Source: an uncultured beta proteobacterium (GTDB lineage Bacteria > Pseudomonadota > Gammaproteobacteria > Burkholderiales > Rhodocyclaceae). Taken from it: DNA of 17,488 nucleotides. The position numbers and the translations under genes are program-made. Positions 7,484 through 17,231 of the stretch are shown one piece after another. How positions within the stretch are numbered: the first letter of the stretch is position 1; every line of letters starts with the position of its first letter. The notes beneath the pieces were generated by a model, which did no database searches, was not told the origin of the DNA, and worked only from the letters and a program-made list of their open reading frames with translations. The DNA is taken from NCBI GenBank assembly GCA_903917505.1, contig CAIXAY010000117.1, forward strand, positions 1-17,488, written 5' to 3'.

Positions 7484-7579
7484 TTAACCACAACGAACAC
7501 AACGGGCACAACGAGAACCAAACTCAAATTATTTGTTTACGTTGTGCCCGTTGTGCCCGTTGTGGTTAAACCTTTTTTT
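7484..7579 (+). repeat. Long 30-nt inverted repeat with internal 9-bp tandem repeats and T-run between gcvT and gcvH
   Basis: Arms 7484-7513 and 7540-7569 are complementary at 28 of 30 positions (only 7496-7497 mismatched), with a 26-base AT-rich loop. Each arm is built from about three copies of a 9-bp CACAACGGG-like unit. T residues at 7573-7579 follow the stem after three bases. This could be an intra-operon terminator/attenuator or mRNA-processing site. The tandem CACAACG-type units also resemble dispersed intergenic repeats seen in other bacterial genomes. The base composition is lower in GC than the flanking genes. Confidence 0.8.
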
Positions 7580-7599
7580 CAACTTCTCTAGGAGCCGCC

Positions 7600-7980
7600 A
7601 TGAACGTTCCCGCCAATCTCAAATACACGAAGAGCCACGAATGGGTGCGCGCCGAAACTGACGGAACGGTCACGGTCGGCATCACCGATCACGCGCAGGA
7701 ATTGCTCGGCGACCTGGTCTTCGTCGATCTGCCCGAGATCGGCAAGAAGCTCGCCGCCGAACAGGAAGCCGCCGTCGTCGAGTCGGTCAAGGCCGCGTCC
7801 GACGTCTATGCGCCGCTCGCCGGCACGATCACCGAAGTCAATACGGCCGTCGCGGACAAGCCCGAACTGATCAATGAGGATGCCTACGCCGCCTGGCTGT
7901 TCAAGATGCAGCCGGCGAACATCGGCGATCTTGCGACGCTGCTCGATGCCGAGGCCTACACGGCCGTCAGCGCCGAATAG
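7600..7980 (+). CDS. gcvH: Glycine cleavage system H protein (lipoyl carrier)
   Basis: GcvH is the small lipoylated shuttle that carries the aminomethyl intermediate between GcvP, GcvT and the L protein (Lpd). The 126-residue protein has the typical start YTKSHEWVR, the [16 protein letters not shown] block, and the lipoylation motif VESVKAASD with the modified lysine at K64. The C-terminal block [13 protein letters not shown] is also standard. A strong ribosome-binding site AGGAG (7590-7594) lies five bases before the ATG. It sits downstream of the long inverted repeat, so its level relative to gcvT may be tuned by that element. A 38-base gap separates it from gcvP. Confidence 0.97.
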   Translation: MNVPANLKYTKSHEWVRAETDGTVTVGITDHAQELLGDLVFVDLPEIGKKLAAEQEAAVVESVKAASDVYAPLAGTITEVNTAVADKPELINEDAYAAWLFKMQPANIGDLATLLDAEAYTAVSAE

Positions 7981-8018
7981 ATCGGCACGACCCCCAACCG
8001 CCGCGCCCGGGAATTTTT

Positions 8019-10907
<2,889 letters not shown>

Positions 10908-10909
10908 GG

Positions 10910-10988
10910 CGCCGGTGCATGCAACCGGCGTGAGACTCGGGCCAGCCGGGGAATCGTGAACGGCGCGCTGTCCCTGTCGAGAGCGCCG
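10910..10988. other. Convergent intergenic gap with two weak hairpins after gcvP
   Basis: The gap between gcvP and the convergent SnoaL-like gene has a perfect 7-bp stem (10910-10916 with 10924-10930, loop GCATGCA). A second interrupted stem (10961-10969 with 10980-10988, one G-A mismatch) follows. Neither has a T-run, so either could only be a Rho-dependent or weak bidirectional end signal. Confidence 0.35.
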
Positions 10989-11005
10989 GCCAGAGATCTT
11001 TCCCG

Positions 11006-11521
11006 CTAGATTCCCGTCGCCGGCAACCAGTCGTTTGCAGCCGGCGAGACGGCGCCGGCCTGGCGCGGATGGTCGTCAGGCAAGGGAATCAGGCGCATCC
11101 GGCGCAGGCGCAGATGCGACATCTTCCATTCGCCTTCGATGCGGCGGTATTCCTCTTCGTAGTGGCCAAAGCCGTACATGCCGCGCGCCCCGGGCGCATC
11201 AGGCAGGCCGATCGGTTCCGGCCACTCCATGTAGTCGGCCATCGCCCAGACGCCGCGCGCGGTGTCGTCGTCGATGAAGACGATGTCAGGCGTATGGCAG
11301 TGATGCATGGTGAATGCCGAATTGAGGCGGGTCGAAACGCCTTTCACGAAAGCGGCGCCGTTCGAACCGGTGGGGGCCGAGGCGAAGCCGTCGAAACGCA
11401 CGGCGGCTGAGAACAGGCTCGGCAGCAAGTCCCATTGTTTGGTATCGATGTAGCGGCAATAGCGCGACTTGAGTTGCTTGATGCACTCGATATCGAGCAA
11501 TCGTTGAACGTCCTCGCTCAT
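11006..11521 (-). CDS. SnoaL-like / NTF2-fold protein (possible dehydratase or isomerase)
   Basis: The 171-residue product shows the pattern of the SnoaL_4/NTF2-like superfamily (cone-shaped alpha+beta barrel). An N-terminal helix reads IKQLKSRYCRYIDTKQWDLLPSLF, followed by a histidine-containing HHCHTPDI strand. The end pattern GFGHYEEEYRRIEGEWKMSHLRL is typical. Family members include scytalone dehydratase-like enzymes, steroid isomerases and bile-acid dehydratases, but the substrate cannot be named. An earlier ATG at 11527 sits immediately after GGAGG with no spacing. The ATG at 11521 gives a six-base spacing and is preferred. It follows the LysR gene in the same direction (162-base gap), so it may be co-regulated with the SDR-DhaKL block. 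Confidence 0.72.
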   Translation of the reverse strand: MSEDVQRLLDIECIKQLKSRYCRYIDTKQWDLLPSLFSAAVRFDGFASAPTGSNGAAFVKGVSTRLNSAFTMHHCHTPDIVFIDDDTARGVWAMADYMEWPEPIGLPDAPGARGMYGFGHYEEEYRRIEGEWKMSHLRLRRMRLIPLPDDHPRQAGAVSPAANDWLPATGI

Positions 11522-11683
11522 TTTCATCCTCCGTCAATGACCCAATTTCAGTCCCGGCGCCGGGCAACGGCGCTTCGGGAAAAACGAACTCGTCGCGCGC
11601 TGGCTCGCTCCGCCGACAAGGCCGATTCCCACGGCCAGAAGCGCTAGGCCTTTTTTCTCATGGCCGGCCGCAGCCGGTTCGCG

Positions 11684-12583
11684 TCACTTGCGCGTCCGGC
11701 GCCGGGCCACCTGCTCACGCATCCAGCCGAGGAATTGCGCCACTTCCGGGCGCTGGGCGTGGCGTTCCGGATAGACCATGAAATGGGCCTTGATCGGCAG
11801 CGACCAGGCGCTATGAAAAACCGGCTGCAAACGGCCGGCTTCGATATGCGGCGCGGCGAGCCGGTCGCTTTCCAGGGCGATGCCCAGGCCCTGCACCGCC
11901 GCTTCGAGCGACATCGACGCCCGGTCGAAGCGAAAGGCGAAGCGCTCGGGCATGCCAATCAGATTACGACTGGTGAACCAGGCCGGCCATTGCACCAGGT
12001 TAACCGTGGACTGGATCAGGGGGCGCCCGAGCAGATCGGAAGGCAGCTGTACCGGCTGGCTGGCGAGCAGGTCAGGACTGGCCAAAGGCATGATGCGCTC
12101 GTCGAACACCGGCTCGACCACGAGGTTCGGCCATTCCGGCGCGCCGTAGCGAATATCCACGTCGACGTGCCCCGAGGCGAAATCCGAATGGGCGGGCGAT
12201 GCCGACAGCGATAGCGATATCTGCGGATAGGCGCGCACAAAGGCGCCGAGGCGAGGCATCAGCCAAAGGCTGGCGAGGCTGGGGCTCGAATGCACATACA
12301 GCGTATTGCGCGCGCCCTTGCGAATATCGTTGGTCGCATTGCCGATCGCGCCGAGCGCGCCAGCCACCCGCCTGAGATAACTCTCGCCGGCGTCGCTAAG
12401 CACAATGCCGCGCGGCGTGCGCTCGAACAGCAGAAAGCCGATAAACCGTTCCAGCTTGGCGATTTGGTGACTGATCGCCGAGGGGGTCAGGTTCAGTTCT
12501 TCTGCCGCGCGGGCGAAGCTCAGCCGCCTCGCCACCGCCTCGAAAACGACCAGCGCAGTCAGCGGCGGGAGATCAGAACGCAA
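11684..12583 (-). CDS. LysR-family transcriptional regulator, GcvA-like clade
   Basis: The 299-residue protein has an N-terminal winged HTH (about 7-66, with FARAAEELNLTPSAISHQIAKLE as the helix-turn-helix). A linker and a two-lobe effector-binding domain follow (SPSLASLWLMPRL, DVDIRYG, then VQWPAWF and AAVQGLGIALES), all in the style of the GcvA/AmpR-like subgroup. The start is a TTG at 12583, supported by GAGGA with a six-base spacer. It is transcribed divergently from the SDR-isomerase-DhaK-DhaL operon across 283 bases, the classical arrangement for a LysR protein controlling its neighbour and itself. Despite the similarity to GcvA and the nearby gcv genes, these are already covered by a riboswitch, so a gcv role is not assumed. 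Confidence 0.9.
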   Translation of the reverse strand: MRSDLPPLTALVVFEAVARRLSFARAAEELNLTPSAISHQIAKLERFIGFLLFERTPRGIVLSDAGESYLRRVAGALGAIGNATNDIRKGARNTLYVHSSPSLASLWLMPRLGAFVRAYPQISLSLSASPAHSDFASGHVDVDIRYGAPEWPNLVVEPVFDERIMPLASPDLLASQPVQLPSDLLGRPLIQSTVNLVQWPAWFTSRNLIGMPERFAFRFDRASMSLEAAVQGLGIALESDRLAAPHIEAGRLQPVFHSAWSLPIKAHFMVYPERHAQRPEVAQFLGWMREQVARRRTRK

Positions 12584-12866
12584 GCCAATTCCTCATGAAA
12601 ATAATTCATCTCGTATTGAAAATAAAGCGTTTGCATTCATGTACAGGCGCGCGGATTATCGCCGCTCACAGAGCCAAATGCAACCCGAGGGCGAAGCTCA
12701 AGCGGGTGCAGGCTCTGGCCATACGGGCAAGCGTGACGCGCCACCGCTGGGGGCGGCAGAACATGAATCACTTTCACCACAAGACCATTTGCGCGCAATT
12801 TCTGCCCGAAAATCCGAAGTGCCGCATCTTGATCCAAAGAATTTTCAATTGAAAAGGACTAAAGAA
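12584..12866. promoter_or_regulatory. Divergent regulatory region between LysR and the SDR-DhaKL operon
   Basis: No gene is supported in these 283 bases. Close to the LysR start are alternating half-sites: ATGAA-N5-TTCAT (12595-12609) and TTCA-N8-TGAA (12605-12620). A perfect 14-bp palindrome TTTTCAATTGAAAA (12842-12855) overlaps the SDR ribosome-binding site and shares the TTCA/TGAA core. These are candidate LysR operators. A possible rightward promoter is TTGCAT (12631-12636) with GATTAT (12654-12659), spacing 17, but it is weak. An alternative -35, TTGAAA, is at 12617-12622. The frame of the SDR gene stays open back to 12639, but that part lacks SDR similarity. Confidence 0.5.
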
Positions 12867-13616
12867 ATGTTACTTGCAAACCGCGTGGCAGTAATCACCG
12901 GCGGCGCCGGGGTCAACGGACTGGGCTTCGCCTCGGCCCGCATGATGGCCGAACAGGGTGCGAAGATCGTCATCATCGACCTGGCCGGGGCCAATCCCGA
13001 CAAGTCCGCCGCGCTGCTCGGCACCGACAACCTCGGCGTCGTCGCCGACGTCACCGACAAGGCGCAATGCGTCGCCGCGGTGGCGAAAATCGTCGAGCGC
13101 TACGGCCGCATCGACATCCTTTTCAATAACGCCGGCATCACCCAGCCGCGCAAGACGGTCGACATCACCGACGCCGACTACGACGCGGTCCTCAACGTCA
13201 GCCTGCGTGGCACACTGCACATGTCGCAAGCCGTGATCCCGACGATGCAGAAGCAGAAGTCGGGCTCGATCATCTGCACCTCGTCGGTCTCCGCCCAGCG
13301 CGGCGGCGGCATCCTCGGTGGCCCGCACTACTCGGCGGCCAAGGCCGGCGTCCTTGGCCTGGCGCGCGCCATGGCCCGTGAATTCGGACCCGACAACATC
13401 CGCATCAATTGCATCACGCCGGGCCTGATCGCCACCGACATCAACAAGGGCAAGATTCCCGAAGACAAGCGCGTGTCCATTCTCGAATCGATCCCGCTCG
13501 GCTGCATCGGCGAACCGGCGGACGTCGCCGGTGCTGCCCTGTTCCTCGCCAGCGATCTCGCCAAGTACATCACTGGCGTGACGCTCGACGTCAACGGCGG
13601 CATGCTGATTCACTGA
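12867..13616 (+). CDS. Short-chain dehydrogenase/reductase (classical SDR, probably NAD-dependent)
   Basis: The 249-residue protein is a classical SDR, a cytoplasmic oxidoreductase acting on alcohols, sugars or polyols. The catalytic motif is YSAAK (Y155, K159) with the preceding serine in TSSVS (139-142) and N110. NNAG is at 87-90. The acidic residue D38 at the end of beta-2 (VIIDL) favours NAD over NADP. The glycine motif is unusual: TGGAGVNGLG has five rather than three residues between TG and GxG. The start MLLANRVAVITGG at 12867 has AAGGA eight bases upstream. It is the first gene of the four-gene operon, one base before the TIM-barrel gene, and is the candidate polyol or sugar oxidising enzyme. 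Confidence 0.9.
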   Translation: MLLANRVAVITGGAGVNGLGFASARMMAEQGAKIVIIDLAGANPDKSAALLGTDNLGVVADVTDKAQCVAAVAKIVERYGRIDILFNNAGITQPRKTVDITDADYDAVLNVSLRGTLHMSQAVIPTMQKQKSGSIICTSSVSAQRGGGILGGPHYSAAKAGVLGLARAMAREFGPDNIRINCITPGLIATDINKGKIPEDKRVSILESIPLGCIGEPADVAGAALFLASDLAKYITGVTLDVNGGMLIH

Positions 13617-13617
13617 C

Positions 13618-14475
13618 ATGGGCACGCGCATCGTTTCCGTTTCCGGTGCGCCGTACGACGGCTACGACTTTCCCGAGGTCCTGGAAAGTCTCGCCGCCTG
13701 CGGGGTCACTCACGTCGAGCCGGCGTTCATCGTCGGCTACACCGGCGCTTTCGATGAAAGCGCGTTCACCATCGCCGAGTCCGACAAGACCATCGACTGG
13801 CTCAAGGCGAGCGGCCTTCGCTGCTACGCCTTCTCGTCGCACATCGACCTCGGCCGGGAAGATGCCGTCGAAGTGTTCAAGGGGCGCATGGATTTTGCCG
13901 CGCGCATCGGCGCCAAGGTGATCAACACCAACGCCGCGGCGCGCAGCAACAGCGAACGCTTCTTCCATAACATCGAGCCGCTGGTGCGCCACGCCGAACA
14001 GCTCGACCTAGTGATCGGCCTCGAAAACCCCGGCGACGGCAGCGACAACCTGATCAACGTCGCCGCCGACGGCATCGCGCTGCTCGAGAAGCTCGGCTAC
14101 GCGCGCCTGCGCCTCAACTACGATGCCGCCAACACCATCTCGCACCGGCCGCCCGGCAAACCCGGCGGCGTCATTCCGGCCGACGACGCGCTGGCCGCCA
14201 TGCCGTACTGCGGGCACGTGCACATCAAGGATGCGAAGGTCACGCCCGCGGGTTATTTCTTCACGCCGCTCGGCGAAGGCGATATCGACTGCGCCCGCAT
14301 CGTGCGCGGCGTCGCCGCGACCGACATCAACCTGGCGATCGAACTGCCCTTGCGCCTGCACCGCCTGCCCAATTCGCAACCGAAGCGCCGCGACGAGAAA
14401 GTGCCGCGCGCCGAGATCGAAGCGGCGGTGCGCGCCTCGCTGGCTTTCGTCGAACGTCATCTGGCCGAAGCCTGA
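13618..14475 (+). CDS. Xylose-isomerase-like TIM-barrel protein (sugar phosphate isomerase/epimerase family)
   Basis: The 285-residue protein fits the AP-endonuclease-2/xylose-isomerase-like TIM barrel superfamily. Members are metal-dependent isomerases, epimerases or dehydratases of sugars and inosose-type substrates. Likely metal ligands are E136 (GLENPGDG), D169 (LNYDAANT), H202 (HVHIKD, with K204 and D205 beside it) and E242 (AIELPLR), spaced as in this family. The gene begins one base after the SDR stop (TGACATG), indicating translational coupling. It is followed by DhaK after 23 bases. In context it probably interconverts the ketose, or ketose phosphate, handled by the neighbouring dehydrogenase and kinase, but the substrate is unknown. 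Confidence 0.78.
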   Translation: MGTRIVSVSGAPYDGYDFPEVLESLAACGVTHVEPAFIVGYTGAFDESAFTIAESDKTIDWLKASGLRCYAFSSHIDLGREDAVEVFKGRMDFAARIGAKVINTNAAARSNSERFFHNIEPLVRHAEQLDLVIGLENPGDGSDNLINVAADGIALLEKLGYARLRLNYDAANTISHRPPGKPGGVIPADDALAAMPYCGHVHIKDAKVTPAGYFFTPLGEGDIDCARIVRGVAATDINLAIELPLRLHRLPNSQPKRRDEKVPRAEIEAAVRASLAFVERHLAEA

Positions 14476-14498
14476 TCTCCGCCGCCAAGGAGTTGCCT

Positions 14499-15503
14499 AT
14501 GAATCGAATCATCAACAATCCGGACCACGTCGTCGAAGACATGCTGCAGGGCATCCTCGCCGCCCACGCCGAACTGGCCGTTGCCGCCGACAATCCGCGC
14601 GTGATCAAACGCGCCTGCGCGCCCGTCGCCGGCAAGGTCGGCATCGTCACCGGCGGCGGCTCGGGCCATGAACCGGCTTTCCTCGGCTACGTCGGCGAGA
14701 GCATGGTCGACGCCGTCGCCGTCGGCGAAATCTTCTCCTCCCCCACCGCCAAGAGCTTCTTCGACGCCATCAAGGCGGCCGATGGCGGCAAGGGCGCCGC
14801 CTGCCTGTACGGCAACTACGCCGGCGACAACATGAACGTCAAGATGGCGATGAAAATGGCCGAGCGCGCCGGCATCGCGGTGAAGACCGTGGTCGCCAAC
14901 GACGACGTGCCGTCAGCGCCCAAGGGCGACGAAGCCAAGCGGCGCGGCGTCGCCGGCGAAATCCTGATGTGGAAGACGGCCGGCGCCTGCGCAGCGAGCG
15001 GCGGCTCGCTCGACGAAGTCATCGCCGTGGCGCAGAAGACCATAGACCGCACGCGCAGCATCGGCATCGGACTCACGTCCTGCGTCATCCCGGCGGTCGG
15101 CAAGGCCAATTTCCATATCGCCGACGGCCAGATGGAAGTCGGCATCGGCCACCACGGCGAGCCGGGCATCAACGTCTCCGACATCGTGCCGGCCGACGCG
15201 ATGGCCAAGATCATGGTCGACACCGTCCTGCCCGACCTGCCCTTCAATTCGGGAGACCGCGTCGCCGTGCTCATTTCCGGCCTCGGCGCGACGCCCTTGA
15301 TGGAGCAGTACATCCTCTACGCCAGCGTCGCCAAGTACCTCGACGAGGCGGGGATCACGGTGGCCGTGCCGCTGGTCGGCAATTTCTTCACTTCGCTCGA
15401 GATGATGGGCGTAACGCTCTCGGTGCTGCAGCTCGACGATGAACTCGAGCGGCACATGAAGCATCCGTGTGCCTCGATCGGCATCACCCGAAACGGAGTC
15501 TGA
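14499..15503 (+). CDS. dhaK: Dihydroxyacetone kinase-type subunit DhaK (ketose-binding subunit)
   Basis: DhaK binds short-chain ketoses covalently through a histidine hemiaminal. The 334-residue product carries the substrate-site motifs GGGSGHEP (H57), YGNYAGDN (D110) and GHHGEPG (covalent histidine H219). It is the stand-alone K subunit, as in the PTS-dependent DhaKLM enzyme; no L domain is fused. The ATG at 14499 has AAGGAG six bases upstream and is preferred to the in-frame TTG at 14493. DhaL follows after two bases, so the two subunits are made together. Homologous kinases act on dihydroxyacetone, and other DhaK-family members on erythrulose or apulose, so the true substrate is open. Confidence 0.93.
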   Translation: MNRIINNPDHVVEDMLQGILAAHAELAVAADNPRVIKRACAPVAGKVGIVTGGGSGHEPAFLGYVGESMVDAVAVGEIFSSPTAKSFFDAIKAADGGKGAACLYGNYAGDNMNVKMAMKMAERAGIAVKTVVANDDVPSAPKGDEAKRRGVAGEILMWKTAGACAASGGSLDEVIAVAQKTIDRTRSIGIGLTSCVIPAVGKANFHIADGQMEVGIGHHGEPGINVSDIVPADAMAKIMVDTVLPDLPFNSGDRVAVLISGLGATPLMEQYILYASVAKYLDEAGITVAVPLVGNFFTSLEMMGVTLSVLQLDDELERHMKHPCASIGITRNGV

Positions 15504-15505
15504 AG

Positions 15506-16156
15506 ATGAGCCAGACCATCGAATTGAAAAAGGCCGGCCGGATCGTCCTCGACCTGATCGAGATCATCAACGAGAACCGTGCCTATCTCTCGGAGATCGA
15601 CGGCGCCATCGGCGACGGCGACCACGGCATCAACATAAGCAAGGGCTTTTCGCTGTGCCGCGACGCGCTGCTGGCCGAGCCCGAGCTGCCGGGGCTCGCC
15701 GAGTCGCTGGATACGCTGGCGATGACCCTGCTCGAGGGCATCGGCGGCTCGATGGGCCCGCTCTACGGCATCTTCTTCATGGGTCTTGCGGAAGCCCTGG
15801 CGGGCAAGGACGAACTCGACGCCGAGTTGTTCGGCAAGGCGCTCACGCAAGCGATCGCAGATGTCGAAACGGTAGGCAGCGCCAAGGTCGGCGACAAGAC
15901 GCTGATGGATACGCTGGTGCCGGCACGCGACGCGTACCTCGGCGCGCTGGCCGCCGGCGCGGATTTCAGCGCCGCAATCACGGCGATGATCGAAGGGGCC
16001 GAAAAAGGCTGGCAATCGACCAAGGCCTTGCAGGCCCGGCTCGGCCGCGCCGCCCGCCTCGGCGAACGTTCGATCGGCGTGCTCGACGCCGGCGCCACCT
16101 CCTGCTTCCTGATCCTCAGGACGCTCGGTACGGGTATCCAGAAGCGCCTCGCTTGA
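15506..16156 (+). CDS. dhaL: Dihydroxyacetone kinase-type subunit DhaL (nucleotide-binding subunit)
   Basis: DhaL is the all-helical ADP/ATP-Mg-binding subunit that transfers phosphate to the DhaK-bound ketose. The 216-residue product has the metal/nucleotide motif AIGDGDHGINISKG near the N-terminus. GGSMGPLYGIFF, VGDKTLMDTL and GRAARLGERSIGVLDAGATSC are in the same order as in E. coli DhaL (210 residues). ACGGAG lies seven bases before the ATG at 15506, within the end of dhaK. No DhaM phosphotransferase subunit is encoded within the window. Either a distant DhaM/PTS rephosphorylates the bound ADP or this pair uses ATP directly. Confidence 0.92.
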   Translation: MSQTIELKKAGRIVLDLIEIINENRAYLSEIDGAIGDGDHGINISKGFSLCRDALLAEPELPGLAESLDTLAMTLLEGIGGSMGPLYGIFFMGLAEALAGKDELDAELFGKALTQAIADVETVGSAKVGDKTLMDTLVPARDAYLGALAAGADFSAAITAMIEGAEKGWQSTKALQARLGRAARLGERSIGVLDAGATSCFLILRTLGTGIQKRLA

Positions 16157-16174
16157 ACTGCCGCCGGAACCGGT

Positions 16175-16231
16175 CATCCATGGTCCTTGCCGACGTCCGT
16201 GCCAAAGCCATCCGAGCCTTGTCCATGGATG
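16175..16231. repeat. 9-bp inverted repeat between dhaL and the second LysR gene
   Basis: CATCCATGG (16175-16183) and CCATGGATG (16223-16231) are perfect inverted repeats separated by 39 bases, inside the 148-base gap. There is no T-run, so this is not a standard terminator. It is a candidate operator for the downstream LysR regulator or a protein-binding pair. Each arm contains the palindrome CCATGG. Confidence 0.45.
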
Positions 16232-16304
16232 CCGTGCAGGGCGCGGGTTGCGGGCGCCCCACGCTACGCTTGCCGGCCGCGAAGCATCGCCAAAGGGTGA
16301 AGCC

Positions 16305-17231
16305 ATGACGCTGCCGCTGCGTGCGATTGCCGTGTTTCACGCCGTTGCGCGCAACGGCAGCCTGACCAAGGCCGCCGCTGAACTCTTCGTCACCACCTCG
16401 GCCGTCAGCCAGCAGATTCAGAATCTGGAAGAGCACCTCGGGACGACGCTGCTCACCAAGTCAGGGCGCGGCATCGTCCTGACCGAAGCGGGTGAGCGCT
16501 ACTTCGAGATGATCGCCGGCGAGGTCGACCGGATTTCAGAAGCCACGCAGCGTATCCGCGGCCTGCGCTCGCGCTCGGTGCTGACCGTGCGGGCCTCGCC
16601 CACGCTCGCCAGCAAATGGCTCTTGCCGCGTCTGCAGGGATTCCTCGATGCCAACCCGAACATCGAACTGCGCCTGAACGGCACGACCGAACCCACCGAT
16701 TTCTCGCGCGAATCGGTCGATGTCGAAATCCGCCACGGCGAGGGACGCTGGCCGGGTGTTTTCGTCGAGGGCCTCGCCGAAGAATCCTTTCTCCCGGTCT
16801 GCTCGCCGGCGTATGCCGCCGAGGCCAGCATGGCCGCCGCTGACGCGCGGCAGCATCGGCTGATTCACTCGATCAAGTCGCAGGTCCAATGGCAACAGTG
16901 GTTTGCGCGTGCCGGCGCACGGCCCGCCGAAGAGATGCAGCGGGTGCTGTTTGACCGCAGCCACATGTCGATCGACGCGGCGGTCGACGGCCTGGGCCTG
17001 GCTCTCGAAAGCACGCTGATGATGTGGCGCGAATTGTGCCGCGGGACGCTGGTGTGCCCGGTCGTCGATCCGCCCAGGATTTTGCTGACGACGCAATGGA
17101 TCGTCTGTCCCTTCGATTATCTTGAAAAACCCAAGGTTCGCCTGTTTCTTGATTGGCTTGCAAGCGAACGCAGCGTATGGCGGGAGCAGCTTTGCGCAAG
17201 CAGTGCGGGCCGCTTGCTTAAGCAGGACTAA
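16305..17231 (+). CDS. LysR-family transcriptional regulator, GcvA-like clade (second copy)
   Basis: The 308-residue protein has an N-terminal HTH (about 3-62, SLTKAAAELFVTTSAVSQQIQNLE) and a LysR effector-binding domain with SPTLASKWLLPRL, VEIRHGEGRWPG, QVQWQQWF and AAVDGLGLALES. These align with the same blocks in the LysR at 11684-12583, so the two are clear relatives. The start at 16305 is chosen because AAAGGGTGA lies just upstream and the product then begins with the normal LysR N-terminus; the frame is open to 16248. It is in the same direction as dhaKL, with a 148-base gap, so it could be co-transcribed or separately promoted. Its 3' end lies in a stretch where base composition begins to drop. 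Confidence 0.9.
   Translation: MTLPLRAIAVFHAVARNGSLTKAAAELFVTTSAVSQQIQNLEEHLGTTLLTKSGRGIVLTEAGERYFEMIAGEVDRISEATQRIRGLRSRSVLTVRASPTLASKWLLPRLQGFLDANPNIELRLNGTTEPTDFSRESVDVEIRHGEGRWPGVFVEGLAEESFLPVCSPAYAAEASMAAADARQHRLIHSIKSQVQWQQWFARAGARPAEEMQRVLFDRSHMSIDAAVDGLGLALESTLMMWRELCRGTLVCPVVDPPRILLTTQWIVCPFDYLEKPKVRLFLDWLASERSVWREQLCASSAGRLLKQD

Noticed and set aside
7475..7569. Peptide rich in Asn-His and Cys-Ala-Arg repeats readable across the gcvT-gcvH gap
   Set aside because: It is produced by translation of the 9-bp repeat units in the inverted repeat and has no start signal or family match.
11553..11564. 12-bp palindrome CCCGGCGCCGGG upstream of the SnoaL-like gene
   Set aside because: Short all-G/C palindromes are expected by chance in DNA of this composition, and nothing else supports an operator.
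11619..11655. Plus-strand hairpin AAGGCC...GGCCTT followed by a T-run
   Set aside because: It looks like a terminator on the plus strand, but no plus-strand gene ends nearby and the stem is only six pairs with a long loop; on the minus strand there is no T-run.
11684..12583. Naming this LysR gene gcvA, regulator of the gcv operon
   Set aside because: It belongs to the GcvA-like clade by sequence style only. The gcv operon has a glycine riboswitch, and this gene is divergent from the SDR-DhaKL operon, which is a better target.
12639..12866. Extension of the SDR gene upstream to 12639
   Set aside because: The added 76 residues have no SDR similarity and would cross the probable promoter and operators; the ATG at 12867 has a good ribosome-binding site.
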